Shown: one piece after another, positions 43,660 to 53,054 of the stretch
How the letters are laid out: each line of letters begins with the position of its first letter
Position numbering within the stretch: position 1 is the stretch's first letter
Assembly (NCBI GenBank): GCA_024405755.1
Contig: JAKSOD010000003.1
Span: 50,992-114,991, forward strand
Length of the DNA: 64,000 nt
From: Clostridia bacterium
GTDB taxonomy: Bacteria > Bacillota > Clostridia > Oscillospirales > CAG-272
Reading direction: 5' to 3'
Position numbers and translations under genes: made by a program
Notes under the pieces: model-generated
What the model saw: only the letters and a program-made list of their open reading frames with translations
Told to the model about the DNA's origin: nothing
The model's database searches: none

Positions 43660-46242
43660 TTATTTCAGTCTCTGCTGCAAGTCATTGAGCAGGCTCAGTG
43701 CCTCAAAAGGTGACATATTATTCAGATCTGCGGCTCGGATATCGTCTATCACCTGTCCGTTGATGCAGTCATCAAGGCTTATCGTATCGTCGTCGGTCAC
43801 GATAACATCCGAAGCTGTGACAGCTCTTGACTTCGCTTCAACTTCGGCAAGAACTTCACGCGCCCGTTTTATTACTTCATTGGGGATACCTGCGAGTTTT
43901 GCTACTTCTATTCCGTAACTGTCGTCTGTGGATCCCGGCACGATCTTACGCAGGAAGATTATTCCGTCGCCGCGCTTTCGTGCGGCAATATTATAGTTTA
44001 CAACGCCGTCAAGTTCATCCGCTATGCCCGTGAGTTCATGATAGTGAGTGGCAAAAAGAGTCTTGGCTCCCACTTTTTTGCTCTGCGTATATTCAAGAAT
44101 CGCACGTGCAATACTCATTCCGTCAAATGTTGATGTTCCCCGCCCGACCTCGTCGTAGATGATAAGGCTGTTTTTCGTGGCACTTCGCAGGATCGTCGCC
44201 ACCTCGTTCATCTCAAGCATAAATGTGGACTGTCCGGACGCAAGGTCGTCGGAAGCACCTACTCTGGTAAATACTCTGTCCACTACACACATATCGGCAG
44301 ATGCAGCAGGAACAAAAGATCCAATCTGCGTCATGACCGTAATCAGCGCGACCTGACGCATATATGTGGATTTTCCTGCCATATTCGGTCCTGTGATTAT
44401 CATCACGCGGTTGTTTTTCATGTCGAGCGTGGTATCGTTCGGCACAAAATATGCATCCTTGACAAAACGCTCCACAACGGGATGGCGTCCGTCACGTATA
44501 TATATTTTCTTATCTTCATTAAGTGACGGGCAGACGTAATTATATTTTGCGGCGACCGACGCGAGTGAACAGTAAACATCAAGACGGGCAAGGTTTGCGG
44601 CTACGCCTTGCAGACGTGCAGCCGCGGCAGCAACCGAAGATCTTACCTGTGTGAACAGTTCGTATTCGAGAGACGCAAGTCTGTCTCCCGCTCCGAGTAC
44701 CATTGCCTCTGTATCTTTGAGTTCCTGAGTTATATACCTTTCGGCATTGGCAAGTGTCTGCTTGCGGATATATGTATCCGGTACAAGATCCATATATGAT
44801 TTTGTGACTTCGATATAATAACCGAAAACGCGATTATATCCGATCCGAAGATTCTTGATCCCGGTGGCTTCCTTTTCTTTTGCCTCGGTATTTGCGATCC
44901 AGTCCTTACCGTTGGTTACAATATTTCTGAGCTTGTCGATATCTTCATTGAAACCGTCGCAGATCATTCCTCCCTCTCTGACCGAAAAAGGCGGATCCTT
45001 GACGATTGCCTTATCAATAAGTGAACAGATATCTTCAAGCGTATCAAGTCCTTCACGCAGAGAAACGAGTTCCTGACCTGTGCATACGGCAAGCTGCTCT
45101 TTGATGGGCGGAATAAGCGCAAGTGTCGCGGCAACAGCACGGAGATCACGTGCATTGGCATTTCCATACACGATCTTTGTCACAAGACGTTCAAGGTCAA
45201 GAACACCCGAAAGAAGATCGGAAACGTCCTCGCGCAGCATATAGTTATCCACGAGTTCCCCGACGGCACTCTGACGGCGGGTTATGCGTGTCACATTCAG
45301 CAGCGGATGCTCTATCCACTGACGCAGAAGCCTTGCTCCGGGAGACGACCGTGTCTTATCAAGCACCCACAGCAGCGTACCTTTTTTCTCTTTGGTACGC
45401 AGTGTTTCGGTAAGTTCAAGATTGCGTCTGGTGGCAATATCAAGCTGCATATACTGACCGTTCTCGTAAATATTCAGATCCTTTATGTACGACGTATCGG
45501 TTTTCTGCGTTTCATTTATATACTGTATCAACGCACCGAGGGCGTACATAAGTTCTTTTTTTTCACGGTCTGAATCGCGGAGAATGCCGGAAAACTGCTT
45601 CTCCACGATCTCCGACGCACGTGCAGGTTCAAAATAACGTGCTCTGTCGTCTTCGAGCATTGCATTGAGCCGTCCGGTTATGAATCCCGTAAGTTCCGTA
45701 TTAAATGACGCGGGTACATTAAGTATCACTTCACGGGGAGAATACGTTCCGAGTTCATTTAACAGTTCTGCCTGATACGTTCCGCCTGAGAATGACGTAG
45801 CGTAAACCTGCGAGGTGGATATATCGGCAAAACATACTCCGCATCTTTCCTCACCGAGACAGATCGAACACAGATAGTTGTTTTTTGACTCGGTAAGCAT
45901 TTCCGGTTCGAGCACGGTTCCGGGAGTTATTATTCGGATCACATCACGTTTTACGAGTGTCTTTGCAAGTGCCGGATCTTCAAGCTGTTCACAAATCGCT
46001 ACCTTATATCCTTTTTCGATAAGGCGTGCAATATATCCCTCTGCACTGTGAAAAGGTACTCCGCACATGGGTGCTCTTTCCTTCTCTCCGCAGTCACGTC
46101 CGGTCAGCGTCAGTTCAAGTTCGCGTGATGCGGTCAGAGCGTCGTCGAAGAACATTTCGTAAAAGTCGCCCAGTCTGTAAAAGAGCAGGTAGTCTTTATA
46201 TTGATTTTTTATCTCAAAATATTGCTCCATCATGGGAGTCAT
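43660..46242 (-). CDS. mutS: DNA mismatch repair protein MutS
   Basis: 860 residues. N-terminal mismatch-recognition domain begins TPMMEQYFEIKNQYKD and includes FYRLGDFYEMFFDDA with the Phe-x-Glu element. The ATPase has ITGPNMAGKSTYMRQ (Walker A), DEVGRGTSTFDG (Walker B) and TLFATHYHELT. The ATG at 46242 has GCAGGAGG upstream; a TTG six codons earlier is less likely. mutL follows. The C-terminus (SPFEALSLLNDLQQ) is the usual short tail. Confidence 0.97.
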   Translation of the reverse strand: MTPMMEQYFEIKNQYKDYLLFYRLGDFYEMFFDDALTASRELELTLTGRDCGEKERAPMCGVPFHSAEGYIARLIEKGYKVAICEQLEDPALAKTLVKRDVIRIITPGTVLEPEMLTESKNNYLCSICLGEERCGVCFADISTSQVYATSFSGGTYQAELLNELGTYSPREVILNVPASFNTELTGFITGRLNAMLEDDRARYFEPARASEIVEKQFSGILRDSDREKKELMYALGALIQYINETQKTDTSYIKDLNIYENGQYMQLDIATRRNLELTETLRTKEKKGTLLWVLDKTRSSPGARLLRQWIEHPLLNVTRITRRQSAVGELVDNYMLREDVSDLLSGVLDLERLVTKIVYGNANARDLRAVAATLALIPPIKEQLAVCTGQELVSLREGLDTLEDICSLIDKAIVKDPPFSVREGGMICDGFNEDIDKLRNIVTNGKDWIANTEAKEKEATGIKNLRIGYNRVFGYYIEVTKSYMDLVPDTYIRKQTLANAERYITQELKDTEAMVLGAGDRLASLEYELFTQVRSSVAAAAARLQGVAANLARLDVYCSLASVAAKYNYVCPSLNEDKKIYIRDGRHPVVERFVKDAYFVPNDTTLDMKNNRVMIITGPNMAGKSTYMRQVALITVMTQIGSFVPAASADMCVVDRVFTRVGASDDLASGQSTFMLEMNEVATILRSATKNSLIIYDEVGRGTSTFDGMSIARAILEYTQSKKVGAKTLFATHYHELTGIADELDGVVNYNIAARKRGDGIIFLRKIVPGSTDDSYGIEVAKLAGIPNEVIKRAREVLAEVEAKSRAVTASDVIVTDDDTISLDDCINGQVIDDIRAADLNNMSPFEALSLLNDLQQRLK

Positions 46243-46317
46243 GGCGCAAACCTCCTGCAAATCGGATCGGATCCGTCATTTTGCCGTTAAACTCTATTTG
46301 TGTGTTTTTTTGTTCAA

Positions 46318-46722
46318 TCAATGGCAGCCGCCGCAGGTGCTGCAATCGTGAGTGCAGCCATCATGGGCGTGGGGATCCTCTCCCGTTACTTCCTTCATTA
46401 TCGCTTCGTTGACTTCTGTCAGCAGAGCGCGGACTTTTTCCTGAGTTTCAAAGAAATCAGCGGCGGATTTGCGGCTTGTGATCTCGTCATATAGGCTTTG
46501 AAGTCTCTTCTCAATAGTTTCTGTAAGGAAGGCATTGGGAACGCTCTGTGCGCTTTCCTGTGCAAGAGCTTCCTGCTGAACACCGTATTCACGGATCATA
46601 TTCTGAAGCTCCGTATCAGCAAGATACGCAGCCTCGGCAGCCTCATACGCCTTCATCAGATCGCTCTCCTTTATGGATTTTCCGATTTCGGAAGCGTGTG
46701 CAATTATTTCATTGTATTCCAT
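46318..46722 (-). CDS. YlbF/YmcA family protein with Cys/His-rich tail
   Basis: 134 residues. The first 115 form the helical YlbF/YmcA (Com_YlbF, DUF964) domain: DLMKAYEAAEAAYLADTEL, a LTETIEKRLQSLYDEI segment and a C-terminal helix. The last 18 residues form HAHDGCTHDCSTCGGCH, with 4 Cys and 4 His, a potential metal site. In B. subtilis, YlbF and YmcA act with YaaT on RNA processing through RNase Y and bind iron-sulfur clusters; the tail here may do likewise, which is inference. GAGG precedes the ATG. It lies between miaB and mutS, the usual neighbourhood in Clostridia. Confidence 0.88.
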   Translation of the reverse strand: MEYNEIIAHASEIGKSIKESDLMKAYEAAEAAYLADTELQNMIREYGVQQEALAQESAQSVPNAFLTETIEKRLQSLYDEITSRKSAADFFETQEKVRALLTEVNEAIMKEVTGEDPHAHDGCTHDCSTCGGCH

Positions 46723-46755
46723 TGTTTTTTACCTCGTTTTTCCATTATTTTTTTA

Positions 46756-48165
46756 TTATTTCAGTTTTTTACCGTACAGTGCAAAAGGTCTTGTATCGGT
46801 GACTTCAACATTCACAAAACTGCCTTCGAGTTCAGGGGGACCCTCGAACAGCACGATCTTATTTCCTTCGGTACGACCTTCGAGCATATTCGGATCGTTT
46901 GTACTTCTGCCGCAGCAGAGAACACGAATGTTCCTTCCCGCGTACCGGTGATTTGCTTCGTTGGAGATTTCAGTCTGAACGTCAAGAAGGCGGCGCAGAC
47001 GCTCTCCCTTTATTTCCTCGGGGATTTGCCCATCCATACGGCCTGCCGGTGTTCCTTTCCGCGGAGAATAGATAAATGAATAAACCATATCGTATCTGAC
47101 TCTGCGGAGCATATCGAGCGTTGCTTCAAAATCCTCCTCAGTCTCACCCGGGAAACCCACGATTATGTCAGATGTCAGAACGGCATCCGGAAGTTTTTCC
47201 CGTATATAATCAACAATCCCGAGATATTTTTCAAGATCGTAATGACGATTCATGGCTTTCAGTATCCTGTCGCTGCCGGACTGGGCAGGAAGATGAAACT
47301 GACGTGCTATATGTTCGGACGATGCCATAACATCAATCAGTTCACGCGTTGCATCTTTCGGATGGCTCGTCATAAAGTGGAGTTTGTAATCCCCCTCTAT
47401 TGAAGACAGCCTTGCAAGAAGCTGAGCAAAATTACAGTCAAACGAACAGTCCCTGCCGTATGAATTCACATTCTGCCCGAGAAGAGTGATATCACGGTAT
47501 CCGTCGGCTATCAGTCCGCGCACTTCCTTTTCAACTTCATCAGGGCAGCGGCTGCGTTCTCTTCCCCTCGTATATGGAACTATACAGTAAGAGCAGAAAT
47601 TGTTGCAGCCGTACATGATACTGACCCACGCTCTGTAAGTTGACGCACGTACGACGGGGATTCCCTCTGCTACGGGAGGCTCGTCCTGAGGAATAAGAAA
47701 CATACGTTTTCCACCACAAAGACGCTTCCAGAGCAGTTCCGGCAGCATATAAAGATCTGATGTTCCGAATGTAAAGTCAACGTACGGATATTTTGTTTTC
47801 AGTTCGTCCGCACGGTGTTCCTGCGACGCCATACAGCCGCAGACAGCGATAATAAGATCGGGATTCTGCTTTTTGCAGTGTTTATACTGTCCGACCGAGG
47901 ACAGTGCCTTTTTCTCTGCGTGCTCTCTGACGGCGCAGGTATTCACAACTATCAGCGACGCGGCGGCAGGATCGGAAGTGAGTCCGTAACCCATTTCAAC
48001 AGCCATGCCCGCCACACGTTCACCGTCTGCTTCATTCTGCTGGCAGCCGAACGTCTGTATAAATGCAAGTACTCCCGTACCGCTTATTCTCTCTTTTACG
48101 AGAGAAACATATTTTGATCTTTCCGCCGAAAGTTCCGGCGAAAGAAGAGTATCTCTGTATTTCAT
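46756..48165 (-). CDS. miaB: tRNA-2-methylthio-N6-dimethylallyladenosine synthase MiaB
   Basis: About 469 residues, a radical-SAM methylthiotransferase. The N-terminal UPF0004 domain begins at FIQTFGCQQNEAD, with cluster cysteines here, in VNTCAVREHAE and in AVCGCMA. The radical SAM motif is YGCNNFCSYCIVPYTRGRERSR (abbreviated), and the C-terminal TRAM domain ends VEVTDTRPFALYG. The start is probably ATG 48165, where GAGG lies 5 bases upstream; an ATG five codons earlier (48180) has no ribosome site and sits within 12-13 bases of the likely transcript start. It heads the miaB-ylbF-mutS-mutL-tgt run. Confidence 0.95.
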   Translation of the reverse strand: MKYRDTLLSPELSAERSKYVSLVKERISGTGVLAFIQTFGCQQNEADGERVAGMAVEMGYGLTSDPAAASLIVVNTCAVREHAEKKALSSVGQYKHCKKQNPDLIIAVCGCMASQEHRADELKTKYPYVDFTFGTSDLYMLPELLWKRLCGGKRMFLIPQDEPPVAEGIPVVRASTYRAWVSIMYGCNNFCSYCIVPYTRGRERSRCPDEVEKEVRGLIADGYRDITLLGQNVNSYGRDCSFDCNFAQLLARLSSIEGDYKLHFMTSHPKDATRELIDVMASSEHIARQFHLPAQSGSDRILKAMNRHYDLEKYLGIVDYIREKLPDAVLTSDIIVGFPGETEEDFEATLDMLRRVRYDMVYSFIYSPRKGTPAGRMDGQIPEEIKGERLRRLLDVQTEISNEANHRYAGRNIRVLCCGRSTNDPNMLEGRTEGNKIVLFEGPPELEGSFVNVEVTDTRPFALYGKKLK

Positions 48166-48199
48166 CAATTCCTCGTACATTTATAAAATATTCTTTATA

Positions 48200-48229
48200 A
48201 TTATACTACATAAGAAGCGTCTCTGTCAA
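48200..48229 (-). promoter_or_regulatory. Promoter of the miaB-mutSL run
   Basis: TTGACA, 18 bases, TATAAT on the minus strand. The -35 hexamer lies within and next to one arm of the hairpin at 48215-48256. Confidence 0.8.
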
Positions 48230-48256
48230 GTAAAATTACCTCAGAGACGCTTTTTT
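48215..48256. terminator. Hairpin between sir2 and miaB
   Basis: An 11-bp stem (AAGCGTCTCTG, 16-base loop, complement) with a T-run only on the plus strand, although both neighbouring genes are on the minus strand. For sir2 it could stop transcription only as a weak terminator; for antisense transcripts it would be a good one. One arm overlaps the miaB -35. Confidence 0.6.
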
Positions 48257-48276
48257 CATTGTATTATTCAGATATT

Positions 48277-49026
48277 TCAATCATCTTCACACAGTGCCGG
48301 AAGAATATCGGATATTTCTCCGTGAATGACAAGATCGGCGTATCTGTCGTATGATGTCGGGGTACGGTTGATAATAACAAGATGTCCGCCGCCGAAGCAT
48401 CTTACGATCGATGATGCCGTATTTACCGCAAGCGACGAGCCGACAACGACCATAAGTCGTGCGTCATATGCGGCGTTCTCCGCAGCGGTATAGATCTTTT
48501 CCGGAACTCCTTCACCGTAAAGTACCACGTCAGGACGCACTATGCCCCCGCATGAACAGTGCGGTATTCCGGTCGTCTGAGCGATAAACTTATCAGGGTA
48601 TTCTTTCCCGCATCTGATGCAGTAGTTTCGTAAGGTGGTACCGTGAAGTTTTATGACATTACGGCTTCCCGCTCTCTCATGCAGAGTATCGATGTTCTGC
48701 GTGATCAGTTCCTGAATAAGTCCCTGCTTTTCAAGTTCTGCAAGCGCATAATGTCCTCTGTTTGGCTCGGCATCGGGATAAAGGAGTTTTGTCCGGTAGT
48801 TTTCGAAAAACTTTTCAGGCTCGCAGATAAGGCACTCACGGCTTATGAGATATTCCGGAGAATCTTCCTCAGATACCGTATATATCCCGCGGCTCCCGCG
48901 GAAATCCGGTATTCCGCTGTCTGTGGACATACCTGCCCCGGTCAGAAACACGGTATTATCGGAATCAATCAGCATTCTTTTAAGTTTTTCAATATCATCT
49001 TTTTTATCAGCGTTATACAGGGACAT
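48277..49026 (-). CDS. Sir2-family NAD-dependent protein deacylase
   Basis: 249 residues. FLTGAGMSTDSGIPDFRG near residue 28 and ITQNIDTLHERAG near 108 bind NAD, LHGT holds the catalytic His, the zinc cysteines are CIRCGKEY and CSCGG, and VVGSSLAVNTAS and INRTPT complete the Rossmann fold. The LRPDVVLYGE stretch is common to class U and III sirtuins. Deacetylates or deacylates protein lysines in the cytoplasm. GGAGG precedes the ATG. It follows rqcH by 46 bases. Confidence 0.95.
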   Translation of the reverse strand: MSLYNADKKDDIEKLKRMLIDSDNTVFLTGAGMSTDSGIPDFRGSRGIYTVSEEDSPEYLISRECLICEPEKFFENYRTKLLYPDAEPNRGHYALAELEKQGLIQELITQNIDTLHERAGSRNVIKLHGTTLRNYCIRCGKEYPDKFIAQTTGIPHCSCGGIVRPDVVLYGEGVPEKIYTAAENAAYDARLMVVVGSSLAVNTASSIVRCFGGGHLVIINRTPTSYDRYADLVIHGEISDILPALCEDD

Positions 49027-49072
49027 TTATCTGCCTCCGTTCTTTTCCTGTCTGTTTTGCATCACCGAAAAA

Positions 49073-50839
49073 TCAGTCCTTCCGTCGCATTGCGGCGATT
49101 TTCTCTGCGTCCGGCGTGACGTACGCGGTCCGGTTTGTATGATAGATCACAAATCCCGGACGTGAACCTGACGGTTTCTTGATATTCTTTACGTCAGAAT
49201 AGTCAACGGGAATATTATCCCCCCCGCGTGCATTGGAATTATATGCCGCGATCTCGGCAGCTTCCGTCATATCTTCAACCGGCGGCTCCTCCCCTCCCGT
49301 TCGCAAAAGCACGTGCGAACCGGGAACTCCCTTTGCATGAAACCAGATATCCCCACGCTCGGACAGTCTGAATGTCAATTCGTCGTTTTGAAGATTGTTT
49401 TTTCCGCATAATACGGTATATCCGCCGGAGGTTTCATAAACCGCAGGTGTGTTCTTCACGGATTTAGCCGGTGCTGCCCCCTTCTTCTGACGCAGATATC
49501 CTGCTTTTTCAAGTTCGTTGCGTATCCCCGCAAAATCAGCACCTGTCTCTGCACGGTTGACCGAATCCCGAACGGTCAGAAGATATTCAAGTTCACCCTC
49601 GGCGATCGAGATCTGACGGGTAAGTTCTCTATTGGCGGTACAGCATTTATTGTATTTCTTATAAAGCTTCTGCGCGTTTGCGGAAGGCGTCAGCCTCGGG
49701 TCGAGGTGCAGACTGCGCTCGGCAAAAGATCCGTCTTCCGATTGTTCCGTATAGTCGGTAAGTCTGACGTCCGTGTCGCCTTTCTTCAATCTGTAAATAT
49801 TCGCAACTATCAAGTCCGCGTCACGGCGGTACTCTTCTCCGCGTGCGCAGTCGGCAAGTTCGGCTCGCTGCAGATCAAGTTTTCTTTCAAGTCTTGACAC
49901 GGAGGAATTTACCGCGTGCTGCAAATCAGCGGCACGCGCGCTTACGAGCGATGCGTGATCCTTCTCTCTGAAATATAGATCGAGCATTTCCCCGAAACTC
50001 CCGAAAGAACGGCAGTTTTCGGATCCGTACTGTGTCAGCGGCAAAAATGAGTATTCAACGGGGCGTTTCCCGTCGTACACCATAACCGGAATGAATCTCC
50101 CGGAGATCACGTCGTCGAAAACGCTTCTGAAAACGTCGAAAAGTTTTTTACAATCCGACTGCCCGACAGTTGCCGATATGTCTCCCGACGCACGGTAAAC
50201 GATCTGACGTGCTACGGCAGGACATACTCCGAGATATGCGGAATTTATAAATTTTGCCGCACTCATATCTGCCGGAACTGACAAAAAACACCCGGTAAAA
50301 CCGTCTTCGGTTTCAGTCCTCGGATCGCGTTTTCCTTCCTGTGCGGGAGGCAGTTCGTATTTCATACCGGGAAGAATCTGACGAAGACGTGACGTTGTAA
50401 AGTCCACCACCCGCATTGCAGAGAGGATCTTCATTTTCTCGTCTGTGAAGATAAGATTGCTGTTCTTTCCCATTACCTCGGCAATAAGATATTTCTTACA
50501 AGGGTAACCGAGTTCGTCCCTTGAATCAAAAGCAAGTTTAGCCACTCGCTCAAATCCTATCTGTTCGGCACCGCAGAACACCGCTCCCTGAAGATGCTTT
50601 CGCAGCAGCATACAGAGCATTGGAGGTGACGCAGGATTATCTCTTGACGCGGTAGTGAAGGATATACGCGGATCCGAAGCACCGCAGCGAAGCAGCAGAC
50701 GCCGGCTTCCCTCTCTCCCGCGCATAAGCAGCACTATCTCATCATTCTGCGGCTGATATACTTTTTCAATTCTGAATCCCTCCGCCTCTCGGTTCACTTC
50801 CGAGATCACGGCGGCAAGCATTCCGGCATCAAACGACAT
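49073..50839 (-). CDS. rqcH: Ribosome quality-control factor RqcH (NFACT/FbpA family)
   Basis: 588 residues, once called fibronectin-binding protein. Order: NFACT-N (start SFDAGMLAAVISEVNREA, with CGASDPRI, GKNSNLIF near 135), helix-hairpin-helix and coiled-coil region about 290-420, and the C-terminal NFACT-R domain (VLCGKNNLQNDELTFRL, DIWFHAKGVPGSHVLLR near 490, DYSDVKNIKKPSGSRPG near 545). RqcH binds stalled 50S subunits and directs addition of alanine tails. AGGAG precedes the ATG at 50839. Confidence 0.95.
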   Translation of the reverse strand: MSFDAGMLAAVISEVNREAEGFRIEKVYQPQNDEIVLLMRGREGSRRLLLRCGASDPRISFTTASRDNPASPPMLCMLLRKHLQGAVFCGAEQIGFERVAKLAFDSRDELGYPCKKYLIAEVMGKNSNLIFTDEKMKILSAMRVVDFTTSRLRQILPGMKYELPPAQEGKRDPRTETEDGFTGCFLSVPADMSAAKFINSAYLGVCPAVARQIVYRASGDISATVGQSDCKKLFDVFRSVFDDVISGRFIPVMVYDGKRPVEYSFLPLTQYGSENCRSFGSFGEMLDLYFREKDHASLVSARAADLQHAVNSSVSRLERKLDLQRAELADCARGEEYRRDADLIVANIYRLKKGDTDVRLTDYTEQSEDGSFAERSLHLDPRLTPSANAQKLYKKYNKCCTANRELTRQISIAEGELEYLLTVRDSVNRAETGADFAGIRNELEKAGYLRQKKGAAPAKSVKNTPAVYETSGGYTVLCGKNNLQNDELTFRLSERGDIWFHAKGVPGSHVLLRTGGEEPPVEDMTEAAEIAAYNSNARGGDNIPVDYSDVKNIKKPSGSRPGFVIYHTNRTAYVTPDAEKIAAMRRKD

Positions 50840-50931
50840 ATTTTTCTCCTGTTTTTGTCATTCAATCGAAGAATCGGGTCACAAATGCGCCCGATTCTCC
50901 GTATTATGTATTAAAAACAACAATTTAAAAC

Positions 50932-51753
50932 TCAACCGAAAATTACGTGATCCACTTCGTCAAGCGACGGGAATGCGTAGTCGGGTTTTGCGGCAGGCTC
51001 TGCTGCCTCAACATCTTCGGGGGTTGTCTCTCCGGAATAAACAAGAACGGCGGTTACTCCGTGCTTCTTTCCGAGGGCAATGTCCGTATAAAGTCTGTCG
51101 CCGAAGATGCACATTTTATCAAGCGTTACTCCGGTTGCCTCTCCTATCATCTCAACTGTCTCACGGTATGGCTTGCCGAAATATATCGGTGTCTTGCCGG
51201 TGGATGCGGTAACGAACGCCGCGATCGCTCCGCTGTCCGGAATAAATCCGGTCTCTGTCGGGCAGTTGAAGTCCGGATGAGTGGAGAGATATTCCGCTCC
51301 TCCGCGGACGAGGCGGCAGGCGTTATCCATTTTTTTATAAGTCATTGAAGTATCAAAACTCGTGATGACGATATCAGCCTTCTCTTCGTCTCCGGTAAGC
51401 ATATTGATCCCGTTCTCGCGGAAATTCTCAACGAGTTCGTCGGTCCCTACAAGATATACGCTCTTTCCCGCACGGTGACGGCGGAGAAATTCAATGGTTA
51501 CATCTCCGGATGTCATAATCTCATCTCTTGTAGGAGAGAATCCGAGTTTGGTCAGTTTCTTCACGTAGAAATCTGTGGTATGGGAAGCATTGTTCGTGAA
51601 GAAAAGTACACGCTTCCCGTGAGCGCGAAGATTATTTATAAAACGAATCGCAAAAGGAAAAACATTATATCCGAGGTAAATTGTCCCGTCCATATCGAAT
51701 ATATAAAGTTCTTTTTCGCCGAGGATTGCGGTATCCGGGTTCTTGAATGACAT
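50932..51753 (-). CDS. HAD-IIA family sugar/nucleotide phosphatase (NagD-like)
   Basis: 273 residues. The HAD motif I is IFDMDGTIYLG near residue 18 (nucleophile Asp), motif II FFTNNASH near 51, a C2-type cap in the middle, motif III GKPYRE near 190 and motif IV FGDRLYTDIALG near 218. The NagD/PNPase group dephosphorylates sugar phosphates or nucleotides; which one here is not visible. AAAGGA precedes the ATG. The promoter overlaps that of divergent coaW. Confidence 0.93.
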   Translation of the reverse strand: MSFKNPDTAILGEKELYIFDMDGTIYLGYNVFPFAIRFINNLRAHGKRVLFFTNNASHTTDFYVKKLTKLGFSPTRDEIMTSGDVTIEFLRRHRAGKSVYLVGTDELVENFRENGINMLTGDEEKADIVITSFDTSMTYKKMDNACRLVRGGAEYLSTHPDFNCPTETGFIPDSGAIAAFVTASTGKTPIYFGKPYRETVEMIGEATGVTLDKMCIFGDRLYTDIALGKKHGVTAVLVYSGETTPEDVEAAEPAAKPDYAFPSLDEVDHVIFG

Positions 51754-51806
51754 TTATGTACGTCCTTTCCGCTCCGGACAACCGGAGACGCAGTTTTTTT
51801 GTTTTT

Positions 51807-51835
51807 ATTATACCACCGTCTTGATTTTTTTGCAA
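51807..51835 (-). promoter_or_regulatory. Promoter of the HAD phosphatase gene
   Basis: TTGCAA, 17 bases, TATAAT on the minus strand. It overlaps the divergent coaW promoter by 15 bases. The HAD leader then folds a small CTCCGG/CCGGAG hairpin near 51775. Confidence 0.75.
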
Positions 51836-51849
51836 GACAATGTTATAAT
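51821..51849 (+). promoter_or_regulatory. Promoter of coaW
   Basis: TTGATT, 17 bases, TATAAT on the plus strand, about 45 bases before the coaW ATG. Its -35 region lies inside the HAD promoter's spacer, so the two promoters should compete for polymerase. Confidence 0.78.
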
Positions 51850-51894
51850 TATCTTGTTAATTTCTTAAAAAACTTACTGAATTTGGAGATTATC

Positions 51895-52782
51895 ATGGTT
51901 GAAACTTTGGAACAGGCAGCCGCAAGAATAAATTCAAGCAAAACCGTCATCGGTATCGACGTTGGCGGAAGCACCACAAAGATCGTCGGATTCGCCCCCG
52001 ACGGAACGCTGATCACACCTATGTTCATAAAGGCTACCGACCCAGTAACTGCCGTTTACGGTGCATTCGGACGTTTCACTCTCGAAAATAAACTTTCCCT
52101 CGGCGACATTGACCGGATCATGATGACGGGTGCCGGATCTGCTTTCATCACCGAGCCGATTTACGGACTTACCTGCCGCTCCGTATCTGAATTTGCAAGC
52201 GTCGGTACCGGCGGTCTTTATCTTTCCGGTCTTGACGAAGCGATCGTAGTCAGTATGGGCACCGGTACTGCACTGATTCACGCAAAAAACTCTCCCGACG
52301 GCCCCGTGACCGAGTACCTCGGCGGTACCGGAATCGGAGGAGGTACTATAACGGGACTTGCCCGCAAAATGCTCGGTATCGACACAGTCGTACATCTTGA
52401 CCAGATCTGCGAGGGCGGAGATCTCAGCCGTGTTGACCTGAGGATCCGTGACATCTCACGTCCCGAGATCTTCCCCGAGGTAAATCTTGACCTTACGGCT
52501 TCAAACTTCGGAAACCTCAGCGATCTCGCCTCACGCCATGACATTGCACTCGGTATTTTCAATATGGTGGCGGAGACTGTTGCCATGATGTCTATTTTTG
52601 CCGCCAGATCTTTCAAACTGAAAGATATAGTTCTTACCGGAAACCTCACTGCCATAAAGCCTATGTGCAAAGTATTTGAAACCCTCGCTCCCACTTTCGG
52701 AGTCAATTTCATAATTCCGGAACTCAGTCGGTACGGTACCGTCATAGGTGCTGCCCTTCAGACTCTGAAAAAAGAAGATTAA
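51895..52782 (+). CDS. coaW: Type II pantothenate kinase
   Basis: 295 residues of the eukaryotic-like (type II) kinase that starts CoA synthesis. The ASKHA fold motifs are GIDVGGSTTKIVGF (phosphate 1, near residue 19), VVSMGTGTAL (near 120), GGTGIGGGTITGL (adenosine/phosphate 2, near 145) and VLTGNLTA (near 250). GGAG precedes ATG 51895; in-frame starts further up would fall before the transcript start. The stop codon TAA is formed at the junction with the 180-bp repeat element. Confidence 0.92.
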   Translation: MVETLEQAAARINSSKTVIGIDVGGSTTKIVGFAPDGTLITPMFIKATDPVTAVYGAFGRFTLENKLSLGDIDRIMMTGAGSAFITEPIYGLTCRSVSEFASVGTGGLYLSGLDEAIVVSMGTGTALIHAKNSPDGPVTEYLGGTGIGGGTITGLARKMLGIDTVVHLDQICEGGDLSRVDLRIRDISRPEIFPEVNLDLTASNFGNLSDLASRHDIALGIFNMVAETVAMMSIFAARSFKLKDIVLTGNLTAIKPMCKVFETLAPTFGVNFIIPELSRYGTVIGAALQTLKKED

Positions 52783-52958
52783 GGCAATACCGCACAATTC
52801 ACGGCTGACGCCTTGACTGCGCATATGCTTGCATCTTTTCCGTCATACTTCACAAAATTTCGTTGAAATAGATTAACTATTCCTTCCTCATTTTGTATCG
52901 TCTGACGAAAAATCTGACGGCGCATCTGCACCGCCACAATTGTGCGGTATTGCCTTAA
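52779..52958 (-). repeat. 180-bp TTAA-bounded palindromic element, copy 2
   Basis: Same 180-bp element as 19977-20156, opposite strand, 5 differences. Terminal inverted repeats AAGGCAATACCGCACAATT are perfect here. It begins within the coaW stop codon (the TTAA at 52779-52782) and lies directly ahead of the terminator at 52957-53001. Relative to coaW it has the same orientation that copy 1 has relative to trmK. Confidence 0.93.
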
Positions 52959-53001
52959 AAAATGGGGTTGATCACGCCTATTGTGACCGACCCCATTTTT
53001 T
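52957..53001. terminator. Bidirectional terminator after coaW and element copy 2
   Basis: AAAAAATGGGGT pairs with ACCCCATTTTTT, with additional inner pairs (TCAC/GTGA), giving a strong stem with A- and T-runs on both sides. Separates coaW from the convergent membrane-protein gene. Confidence 0.9.
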
Positions 53002-53054
53002 ATTCGGTTGGTTTATTTGGCTGTTTCACAGTACGCCGTCAAAAATGCTGTGTA

